From positions 1 through 41,112 of the forward strand of contig NZ_JASJDK010000061.1 in the NCBI RefSeq assembly GCF_030065675.1: DNA of 41,112 nt. Direction: 5' to 3'. The notes under the pieces are model-generated. The model searched no databases. It worked only from the letters and a program-made list of their open reading frames with translations, and was not told the DNA's origin. A program made the position numbers and the translations under genes. Every line of letters starts with the position of its first letter. The first letter of the stretch is position 1. Shown here piece by piece: positions 1-7,472 of the stretch. The stretch is from Mastigocoleus sp. MO_188.B34. GTDB lineage: Bacteria; Cyanobacteriota; Cyanobacteriia; Cyanobacteriales; Nostocaceae.

Positions 1-3000
1 GACGATTTTACTAGGATTGTAGTCCCATACTCTCACTGTTCCATCTTCACTGGCAGAAACAATAAACTTGTTATCATTGCTAATCTCTACTCGATTAACG
101 GAGTCTGTATGCCCTTTTAAAACTGTTACAGTTTTATCATCTTGTTTGATTGTTTGATTATTTTGATATTGCTTGAATACTTCCTCTAACTTCCAAATTT
201 TTATGCTGTTATCGCTACTACTGGAAGCAAGAATCTTGTTGTCGGAACTCAACCAGACACTCCGAATATCATCATGCCCTTTAATAATTTCTGCTAATAA
301 CTGAGGTTTTTCAGAATCTTCAAAATCCCAAATTTTTATAGTGCCATAATCCCCGACAGATGCAAATCTTGTGCCATCAGGACTAAATCGTACAAGAGTA
401 ACTGACTCTCTACTATCTTCACTTTTCCTAATGTTACCAATAGGGCTGAGTTTATTTTGATTCTGCTGCCAATCCCAAATACCTATGCTACCGTCATGTC
501 TTCCATAGGCTACTAAGGTATTATTGGGCTGGAAATCGACACTGTATATAGACTCATTTTGCTTTTTTGCATCAATTTTCCCTTTATTTTTCCCTGCATT
601 TTCTCCATCTATTATCCATAAACTTATTCCGTCATTACCAGAAGACACTAGCAATTGATTATCTTTACTAAAGCTAATATCATAAGCCTCTTTATGAGCT
701 GTAAAGGTATACTTAGGTTCTTTTTCTCCCTGCTTAATTTCTTCTACATCCCAAACATTAACTGTCCCATCAAATCCTGCTGAAGCGATCAATTTACCAT
801 TGTGGCTAAACCTAACACTCCAAATCAATTTACTGTTATGTCCCTTAAATCGTGCTAGAAGCCCACCTTCTATAGTCCAAAGATTAATTATTCCATCTGA
901 GCCAGAGGAGGCTATCATTTTAGAGTCAGGGCTAATGGTGACGCTAAAAAACATTGGATTATTCCCTTGTAGTCGATTGCGTTCCCTAACGCTGTATATA
1001 ACTGATTGAAGTCGTCGAAGATAAAAATTTCGATTAATCATTGGATTAATCGGCGTTTTTCTCAGTGTATCGAGAACTTTCACACTGAATTGTAGTGCCT
1101 CAAGTTGCTGATGATTATTAAGATGCGTTTCAGCTAATATTGTTAATATTTCTAAGTGTCCTTTCTGGGCAATTCCTCCTGCAATTAATCCTCCTGCAGC
1201 AATAGCAGCGAATAGCCCTGTTAGCAGCAGCCAGATACTGCGTTCTCGCCTCAGTTTTGCTTTTTGTTCGCGATCGCTAACTTTAATAAAATCTTGCTTA
1301 GAAGTTGACGATCCATTTTGTCCGATTTTGAATATCTGTGATACTAGATAGTAGGTTCCAAAGGACAAAGTCTTAGTAATAATAATTACTATTTCAAGTA
1401 ACCAGTTAAATCTTTTTTGTTTTTGTATTAGACGACTGAAAGCATCTGGGATCTCAATAGCGAGTTTAGGTTTCCCTGTCATAAAGCTTAAAAACAAATA
1501 GTCCCGCAATGGACTATCTTCTGGCGCTCTTCTAGATAAGATATGGAGTATCGACTTAGCAAGTTTAGGCAGAAAATTATGATGCTTGTTTGCGATTTCT
1601 AATTGCAGTCTACCTACATATCCCTGAACAGCAGCGACCAATAAATTTTGGAATACAGTGCGGATTGTATGGTTCTGCTCGTTTGTAAGGTTTTTAATCA
1701 GAATAGAACGCAACCAATCTGGCATATAACCATAGCGAAACCAAGGTAAGCGAGCCAAATTCGTCAGCGAACACACCTCAATAAGAGAATGTCCCCTACT
1801 AGTTTTGAGAACATTACCCAGATAAATTGTAATGTTCCAATGTAACTCTGGAAAAACAGCACAAGCACTAAGCCAGTAAAAACAATCTTTGCCGAGATAT
1901 TCTTGCAATGAGTTTAACATTGCATTTATCTGCTCAGGTTTGGGTGAATTGCGCTCAATCCAGTAATCTGGTCGAAGACGCAACGCTTCTGGTAGAGGAA
2001 TTTGGGCTTGTTCAGAGAGAACATAGGTTGCGTATACCTGGTGTATAATTTGACTAAGCACTTCCATCCCTTTAGGTGTTGCGGGTAAAACAATAAACTT
2101 CTGTACAAGTTCTAATTCCTGATAACCCCAATTTTCCACAGGTTTTGGGGTGAGAATAGCCCGATTACCCCAGGCGATCATTTGGTTTACCCAAGATTCT
2201 ATTTCACCAGTTTGAGCACTAAATAACTTCTCTGTATCTGAGACAACAACAAGGTAATGTTGAGGATATTTTGCTGCTAGTTGCTGGAGTTTTTGTGGAG
2301 AGCTTGTAGCATAACTTGGGAAGCAAATTCGCGGATCGTCATCAAAGAAATAACTTGTGATAAAAACTCCATTATGTCTGAGGTGATCGAGCATCTCTTC
2401 TATAAATTTAGCCTGATGATCGCGATAGCTGGTACGATTAATCAGAAAGAGATATTCTGGGAGAATTTGGCGAGTACTATATACTGGTGTCAGCCATACA
2501 CCTTGGTGAAGAGTTGCGTCAATGGTTTTATCAATATCAAGTTTATGAGATGGGATACGGATTCTATGCCTTAAACCTTGAGCAGTACGTATAAACAGAG
2601 TTGTAGGAAATAAGTTTTGCTCAAAGTCAGGAATGGAAATTTGATGTAACTCAGGCTGTTCCATAGTCCCATGACGTTGCAGGAACAGGTGAGCACGCCA
2701 CAACCACCATAACCGCCAGACTAGAAAAGCGAGAAAGGGGGCGAGCAACAAAAGGTAAAATTGTGTTTGCCAAGCTGTTGGTGTATCAGTAGTTGTTGGT
2801 GTATCAGTAGTTGTTGGTGTATCAGTAGCTGTTGGGGTGGGAGTAGGTATTGGTGTATCAGTAGCTGTTGGGGTGGGAGTAGGTATTGGCGTGGGAGTAG
2901 CTGTTGGGGTGGGAGTAGGTATTGGTGTGTCAGTAGCTGTTGGCGTGAGAGTAAGTATTGGTGTGGATCGTGTATTTTTCTGTGGGTGAACTGAAGACCG

Positions 3001-3372
3001 CAAAATCCCCGGTAGAGCAAGGATAATAATTATTAGTAGAATTTTTTTTAATAGTCGGGAACCCCTCTGTATTTTTCCCAATTCTTCTGACAGTGTTTGG
3101 TCTTTTACATCTACTGTTGCTGGGGTGTGACTAGCATGACTGACGATTTCAGACCATTTGTCAAAGCGTCGCTGAAAATCTTCCTGCTCAGCAGGCGAAC
3201 TACAAAATATTGGTCCCAGCAGAGTTTTGAGACGCTCTGGCTCATTCAATCTTTCACTCTGAGTAGTTAGTGCTAAGACCAGATCCTGAGCAGCAATGTA
3301 CTGATCAACACCAATTCTATACCCTGCATCTCTCAAATCATCAATTAAATCACTTAGAAGATTGGGATTCAA
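1..3372 (-). CDS. vWA-like / transmembrane / WD40-repeat protein of a MoxR-type conflict operon (3' end cut by window edge)
   Basis: The reading frame is open from a TTG at 3372 to base 1 (1,124 codons, no stop). TTG is the only plausible start: its TTGA overlaps the TGA stop of the MoxR gene by 4 bases, indicating translational coupling. Residues 1-80 are a helical region resembling the N-terminal part of CoxE-like vWA proteins. A hydrophobic segment lies near 107-123 and a Thr-Pro repeat linker at about 135-198 (TPTPTPTATDTP type). A membrane segment follows at 205-224. A vWA-like region covers about 245-420, with LFLINRTSYRDHQAKF near 308 and YLVVVSD near 371. Then comes a helical region, hydrophobic stretches near 655-685 and 712-735, and seven WD40 repeats from about 805 onward, with repeat ends such as DGTVNVWD and DGTVRVWD. 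I infer a membrane-tethered sensor or scaffold working with MoxR. The WD40 and membrane assignments are firm; the vWA assignment is by resemblance. Confidence 0.85.
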   Translation of the reverse strand, partial: MNPNLLSDLIDDLRDAGYRIGVDQYIAAQDLVLALTTQSERLNEPERLKTLLGPIFCSSPAEQEDFQRRFDKWSEIVSHASHTPATVDVKDQTLSEELGKIQRGSRLLKKILLIIIILALPGILRSSVHPQKNTRSTPILTLTPTATDTPIPTPTPTATPTPIPTPTPTATDTPIPTPTPTATDTPTTTDTPTTTDTPTAWQTQFYLLLLAPFLAFLVWRLWWLWRAHLFLQRHGTMEQPELHQISIPDFEQNLFPTTLFIRTAQGLRHRIRIPSHKLDIDKTIDATLHQGVWLTPVYSTRQILPEYLFLINRTSYRDHQAKFIEEMLDHLRHNGVFITSYFFDDDPRICFPSYATSSPQKLQQLAAKYPQHYLVVVSDTEKLFSAQTGEIESWVNQMIAWGNRAILTPKPVENWGYQELELVQKFIVLPATPKGMEVLSQIIHQVYATYVLSEQAQIPLPEALRLRPDYWIERNSPKPEQINAMLNSLQEYLGKDCFYWLSACAVFPELHWNITIYLGNVLKTSRGHSLIEVCSLTNLARLPWFRYGYMPDWLRSILIKNLTNEQNHTIRTVFQNLLVAAVQGYVGRLQLEIANKHHNFLPKLAKSILHILSRRAPEDSPLRDYLFLSFMTGKPKLAIEIPDAFSRLIQKQKRFNWLLEIVIIITKTLSFGTYYLVSQIFKIGQNGSSTSKQDFIKVSDREQKAKLRRERSIWLLLTGLFAAIAAGGLIAGGIAQKGHLEILTILAETHLNNHQQLEALQFSVKVLDTLRKTPINPMINRNFYLRRLQSVIYSVRERNRLQGNNPMFFSVTISPDSKMIASSGSDGIINLWTIEGGLLARFKGHNSKLIWSVRFSHNGKLIASAGFDGTVNVWDVEEIKQGEKEPKYTFTAHKEAYDISFSKDNQLLVSSGNDGISLWIIDGENAGKNKGKIDAKKQNESIYSVDFQPNNTLVAYGRHDGSIGIWDWQQNQNKLSPIGNIRKSEDSRESVTLVRFSPDGTRFASVGDYGTIKIWDFEDSEKPQLLAEIIKGHDDIRSVWLSSDNKILASSSSDNSIKIWKLEEVFKQYQNNQTIKQDDKTVTVLKGHTDSVNRVEISNDNKFIVSASEDGTVRVWDYNPSKIV
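2767..2970. repeat. Thr-Pro-coding tandem repeat array in the vWA/WD40 gene
   Basis: Short units built from ggtgtatcagtagttgttg and ggtgggagtaggtattgg repeat many times and encode TPTPTPTATDTP-type peptide on the minus strand. The frame is kept throughout. This is a slippage-prone linker between two hydrophobic segments. Confidence 0.85.
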
Positions 3373-4382
3373 CCAGCCTGGGTTATTTTTTTCTGTTCTT
3401 GCATCCATCGCTCTACAAGTTTTTTAGCTTTTTCTTGATCTTCAGCAGTTTTGACTAAGCTACTGAGGGTAGGGAGAAGCACATCTAATTCAGCTAAGGG
3501 ATCGTCTAAATCACTAGAAAGGGTTTTGATTGTCAACAGCCAACTCAACAATTCAGCGGTTGCAGGTTTTTTCCTTAAACCACTTTGAGGAGCCCGTAAT
3601 CTATAAAATAAGTTAAGGGCATCTTGTAAAAATTTATTGCTATTAGAAGTATAAATCCCTAACCGGTTGGTAATTATTTCTGCAAGACACTCCTGTTCTG
3701 GAAAGGGGATATTGTAATAAATGCAACGTCGTAGAAAGGCATCTGGCAAATCTTTTTCAGAATTACTAGTAATAATTAAAATCGGTTGCAGTGCTGGATC
3801 TGCCTCAATTCTTTTATTTCCAAACTCTGGAATACAAAAATACATATGTTCTACTTCGTTGAGCAGATCGTTTGGAAAGTCACGGGGAGCCTTATCAATT
3901 TCATCAATTAAAATAACAGAACGTGTTTTGCCGGGATGGTGGAAATTTGATGGAAGAAGTTCCTCAACTTCAGTCAGATTTCGGGTTTGTAAAATTGCCA
4001 GCCCTAAAGCCTGGTAGGTGATGTAATCTAAGGGACTGCTGGAAACTACACCACTTTGGGCATCTTGGAAACGCTTCAAAGCATCATAGGTATAGAAGAG
4101 ATCCCGAGCGGTACTAGTAGACTTGGTTTCAAACTTCAACGGTGGCTCAAAACCAAGTTCCCAAGCAAGACTGTAAGCAAATTGAGTCTTTCCAGTTCCC
4201 GGCTCTCCTGTAAGGAGTAGGGGCTGTCCCAATAGCAGGGCTACATTACAAGCATCTTTAAGTCCTGGATCGGCAATGTAACATTCTGGCTTGAGCAGTT
4301 GAGAACGGGGAGAGACAGGCAATTTTGCTGGTGATTCACTCCTATATCGAGTTCCATCACCGATGTAAAATGGAAACTTCAT
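3369..4382 (-). CDS. MoxR-family AAA+ ATPase
   Basis: The 337-residue AAA+ ATPase has Walker A GEPGTGKT at 59-66, Walker B VILIDEID at 156-163, a sensor-1 TSN at 205-207 and an arginine-finger-like FLRRC near 217-220. The insertion and C-terminal lid region fit the MoxR/RavA clade, whose members remodel or activate partner proteins and usually sit next to vWA-domain genes. That is the case here: its stop overlaps the start of the vWA/WD40 gene by 4 bases, and its start lies 14 bases after the stop of the STAND-like gene. I infer that it is the nucleotide-driven switch of the operon. Its real substrate is not visible from sequence. It is clearly not a Clp or Lon ATPase, because no protease or substrate-binding domain is present. 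Confidence 0.93.
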   Translation of the reverse strand: MKFPFYIGDGTRYRSESPAKLPVSPRSQLLKPECYIADPGLKDACNVALLLGQPLLLTGEPGTGKTQFAYSLAWELGFEPPLKFETKSTSTARDLFYTYDALKRFQDAQSGVVSSSPLDYITYQALGLAILQTRNLTEVEELLPSNFHHPGKTRSVILIDEIDKAPRDFPNDLLNEVEHMYFCIPEFGNKRIEADPALQPILIITSNSEKDLPDAFLRRCIYYNIPFPEQECLAEIITNRLGIYTSNSNKFLQDALNLFYRLRAPQSGLRKKPATAELLSWLLTIKTLSSDLDDPLAELDVLLPTLSSLVKTAEDQEKAKKLVERWMQEQKKITQAG

Positions 4383-4396
4383 CTCAATTCCCCGAT

Positions 4397-5737
4397 TTAT
4401 GAAAAGTTGTACTCATTAACTGCTATGGATGTCAGAAGTTTATTTAAGTTTTCGGCTAAATCATCCATAGGAATAGTATTGGAGGAGTGTGTTTCTTCCC
4501 AAAGGTCAAACATATCCCTAATTTCATCAATCAAGCTTTCAGTCATTACTTCATCGACAAGCTTCTGTATTGCGTCACTGTGTGCCCAGTTCTCAACCTG
4601 GCTTCTTCTAACACTTGTGAGTTCTGGCAAGACAATACCAGACAAACGATTAAATTGCTTAAAGTTTGATGCAGTAAGTGCTTCTAGCTGTTTGTAAATT
4701 TTGTGATTTATATCTTGATAGCAATGACGATTGTATAAGTTTCTACAATAACTGAACCAGGATCTATACCAAAATATTTCACTCTGTTTTTGTCGCTTAA
4801 TTTGGTATTTGATAAACACACAGACGATTAGCTTTTGTCCTGGAATAAAATCAGGCCAATTCTGCCAAAATTCCAGATACTTATTTAAAATTTCAAATCC
4901 TTGCTGCTGCCAGTCCTCAGTAAGTAAATTAGTATGAATAATAACTGGATCTATGTATTTGCAGAAGGTTGTATTAATTTCTTCTAAAGTCGCAAAACTA
5001 CAGTTTAAAACACTATTTGCTAGATTTATGCATAACCTATCCTTTAGTGAATCTAGATTTTTTAACCCCGCAGGCCAACCTAGAAACTTTTCAATTACTG
5101 TCTGTTTTGGGTCTAAGTTTAAAGAATCCGGTAGAAAATACTTTTTCAAACATTTTAAAAACATATCATGACTTTGGTATTCGTCGCCATGAATGATGCA
5201 AACCAGAGGATAAGATGGAACTTGATTTAACCACCTTTGAACTGCTGTATCTAGTTCAGCTTTCTGTTCTTTACGATTTGCTAGATAAGGTAAAAGTTTG
5301 AGTGGTTTGCTTTTCCCCTGATACCGAAGTGTGAGTGGTTTACCTTTCCCCTGATACCGTATTGTTTGTGTATAATTGCTAAACGAAATGTGCCTTGGAA
5401 AATTATCCGTTAGAAAATCAAATTTTGATTTAATATTTTTCAAATCGGCAGCATAATTCCCTGTTTGAAACACAGTTTCAAGTAGATTGCATAGTTTACA
5501 AAGAGCTTGTTGATTATCTATAGTATGCAAATAGTTAATTAATTCTAAAGCAAAGTCAGCATCAGCTAGTTCTCTTAAAAATCCAAGTTGATGTGGTTCA
5601 ATTCCAATTTTTATACATAGGGCTTTTCTTGCCGAATATTCTGCGCGTCCACTACGTGTCAAAAGATCGGCAAATTTTTCTATATCAGAATTAGATAATT
5701 GTTTGACATCGCCTTCATTACAATAATCTAGAGACAT
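4397..5737 (-). CDS. Effector-associated domain plus inactive-STAND-like protein
   Basis: A 446-residue soluble protein. Residues 15-109 form a helical adaptor domain about 83% identical to the C-terminal domain of the upstream CHAT protease. A short linker with an 11-residue tandem repeat (RYQGKGKPLTL / RYQGKSKPLKL, about 127-148) follows. The remainder begins with YLANRKEQ near 151, then VCIIHGDEYQSHDMF at 179-193. In the iSTAND (inactive STAND) family this position corresponds to a nucleotide-binding loop, but here the Gly-Lys-Thr of a Walker A motif is missing. I infer an adaptor that couples the MoxR/vWA switch to the protease by adaptor-domain pairing. The gene lies 25 bases after the CHAT gene and 14 before MoxR. 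The iSTAND label rests on motif resemblance and operon context; a structure prediction would settle it. Confidence 0.75.
   Translation of the reverse strand: MSLDYCNEGDVKQLSNSDIEKFADLLTRSGRAEYSARKALCIKIGIEPHQLGFLRELADADFALELINYLHTIDNQQALCKLCNLLETVFQTGNYAADLKNIKSKFDFLTDNFPRHISFSNYTQTIRYQGKGKPLTLRYQGKSKPLKLLPYLANRKEQKAELDTAVQRWLNQVPSYPLVCIIHGDEYQSHDMFLKCLKKYFLPDSLNLDPKQTVIEKFLGWPAGLKNLDSLKDRLCINLANSVLNCSFATLEEINTTFCKYIDPVIIHTNLLTEDWQQQGFEILNKYLEFWQNWPDFIPGQKLIVCVFIKYQIKRQKQSEIFWYRSWFSYCRNLYNRHCYQDINHKIYKQLEALTASNFKQFNRLSGIVLPELTSVRRSQVENWAHSDAIQKLVDEVMTESLIDEIRDMFDLWEETHSSNTIPMDDLAENLNKLLTSIAVNEYNFS
5301..5366. repeat. 33-base in-frame tandem duplication in the STAND-like gene
   Basis: Two adjacent 33-base units (5301-5333 and 5334-5366) share agtggttt, cttttcccctgatacc (one change) and similar ends. 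They encode the two RYQGKxKPL repeats of the linker between the adaptor domain and the STAND-like domain. Confidence 0.8.
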
Positions 5738-5762
5738 AAATATTAAAATCCGACTTCTCAGA

Positions 5763-6701
5763 CTACTTAAAATTGAGTTTTGATTTAATATTGTTCAAAT
5801 CAGAAGCATATCTCCCTGTTTTAAACACCGTTTCAAGTTGATTACAGAGTTTACAAAGAGCTTGTTGATTATCTATAGTATGCAAATAGTTAATTAACTC
5901 TAAAGCAAAGTCAGCATCAGTTGATTGCCTTAAAAATCCAAGTTGATGTGGTTCAATTCCAATTTTTATACACAGAGCTTTTCGTGCCGAATATTCGGCA
6001 CGTCCACTACGTATCAAAAGATCCACAATTTTCTCTAGATCGGAGTTGTTTAGTTCCTCAACGGGCTCAGAACTAGATATTGTAACTGGATTTGGTTTTT
6101 TCAACAGTATGGGAATGAAGTGTTCGGGAACCTTAAGTGTTTCAGTTACACCTACTACTTTTCCTTGACGAATTGCTGTTGAACGGTTAATTTCTAATTG
6201 AATGCGATCGCAACCCCACTCGAAAGCAAAATTGATCGATTCTCCATTACCCAGTGCTTGATAAAAGCCGCGTGTAAAAGCCCTAGCTGCATCATCTAAA
6301 ATATCTTGCTGCATACCAATAACATAATTGATATGCTTGACAATTTCTTGTGCTTGAACTTGGGAATAGCAGGCATTGAGTAGAACACATTCTACTTTAT
6401 CGGTAAAATGCCGAAATAAATTGGCGAGAGCTTCCGTACTCGCGAAATCTTGCTGTCCAGCATTGTTCTCCAAAACCAGTCCTTCGCTCCCCCTACCATG
6501 TCCACAAAAGTGAACAATCCAGGGTTTAAGCTCCAATAGAGCAATTGTTAGGTCTTCAATACGTACAGCTTCCCTTATTTCGAGCGTAAATTGTTCTCGG
6601 TTGGCTGAACGCATTAGTCCTTCCCGAATATCACGTATTTCTTGTGATATTTTTAAATCTCCTTGGGGATTTGCTGACAAAACCAGGATTTTCTTAAGCA
6701 T
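5763..6701 (-). CDS. CHAT-domain (caspase-like) protease with C-terminal effector-associated domain
   Basis: Starting from ATG 6701 gives 312 residues beginning MLKKILVLSANPQGD, the normal N-terminus of short CHAT proteins. A longer TTG start at 6713 is possible and has an AGG nearby. The predicted catalytic dyad is His68 in HFCGHGRG and Cys111 in LLNACYS, both in the expected strand-end positions of the caspase-haemoglobinase fold, so the enzyme looks active. Residues about 215-312 are a helical adaptor domain almost repeated at the start of the next gene. It is the first gene of a four-gene minus-strand operon. CHAT peptidases are common effectors in bacterial immunity and programmed-death systems (for example with gasdermins or type III-E CRISPR). 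Here the protease is likely the effector recruited by homotypic contacts. The substrate is unknown. Confidence 0.88.
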   Translation of the reverse strand: MLKKILVLSANPQGDLKISQEIRDIREGLMRSANREQFTLEIREAVRIEDLTIALLELKPWIVHFCGHGRGSEGLVLENNAGQQDFASTEALANLFRHFTDKVECVLLNACYSQVQAQEIVKHINYVIGMQQDILDDAARAFTRGFYQALGNGESINFAFEWGCDRIQLEINRSTAIRQGKVVGVTETLKVPEHFIPILLKKPNPVTISSSEPVEELNNSDLEKIVDLLIRSGRAEYSARKALCIKIGIEPHQLGFLRQSTDADFALELINYLHTIDNQQALCKLCNQLETVFKTGRYASDLNNIKSKLNFK

Positions 6702-6713
6702 CGTCGAAAACAA

Positions 6714-7472
6714 GGTTACCTAGCTTGGAAATTGGGAGTCTATAGGACTTGAGAATGAAAGATATTTTTATAGATGATGTTAGAGACTAAAATGCAGCTA
6801 TCATTTACCAGTATTAAGACTTACATACGTAAATAATTCTGTAATTTTTAATTTACCCTTAAAATGTGAAGAATATGTGAGCAAGTAAATAAAATGACAC
6901 AATCTCACATATATGGAAATTCTTGAATTTTCGTAGGAAATTAGAAAGTATAAGATACTCTAGGAAATCGTTGCAAAATAGGGTAATTTTAAAACCGTTA
7001 ATTCAACTGTAAACAGTTACCTATCATTTCCGTTGAATTGCTCAATATATAGCAATTTTTACCTTAATATTTTCCTGTAAAATGTGAGTATGAAAACATT
7101 TAATAACAAAACCCAAACCCTGACAGAGGCGCAACGTATTTTCCCACAGGAACTGTAATACCAATTTCATTTAGTGGGGCTACCAAGATGAAACTCAATT
7201 ACAAGATATGATTTTATTCCTGGAATACCATCTATAGCTTGAATTTAGGAAATTGGTATAAGCTTTTTACTTTTTACTTTTTACTTTTTATTTGCGCGTA
7301 GCGCTATAGTTAATCTGGATTAGGGTTTGTATATAAGCTTTTGAGTAATTGAATAGGCGTAATATTAAGCGTAAACTAATTTAAAGTTATATCACTTAAG
7401 GTTCAATAACCTAAAATTGATTCAAAATTTATTTTTGTGGGGAAAATACAAAATCTCTAGAACCAAAAAGTT
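6714..7472. other. Long AT-rich intergenic region between divergent conflict operon and tamB-like gene
   Basis: The DNA between the two divergent transcription units carries no convincing gene. A 22-codon frame (ATG 7090 to TAA 7158) exists but has no recognisable match or clear ribosome binding site. A MITE-like element occupies 7158-7259, and repeats of cttttta lie at about 7263-7292. Promoters for both flanking operons must be here, but I cannot place them with confidence. Confidence 0.6.
7158..7259. mobile_element. MITE-like element with 11-base terminal inverted repeats
   Basis: ATACCAATTTC at 7158-7168 is the exact reverse complement of GAAATTGGTAT at 7249-7259. The 102-base element has no coding capacity. 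Small elements with ATACCAATT-type ends are typical non-autonomous repeats in filamentous cyanobacteria. No clear target duplication is visible. Confidence 0.55.

Noticed and set aside
2721-3020. Repeat-rich 99-residue (HQYLLPPQQLL) and 77-residue (SSCWGGSRYW) frames
   Set aside because: Out-of-frame readings of the Thr-Pro coding repeat array in the vWA/WD40 gene.
7090-7158. 22-codon frame MKTFNNKTQTLTEAQRIFPQEL
   Set aside because: Too short, no ribosome binding site, no recognisable similarity; its stop forms part of the MITE end, so it is probably chance.
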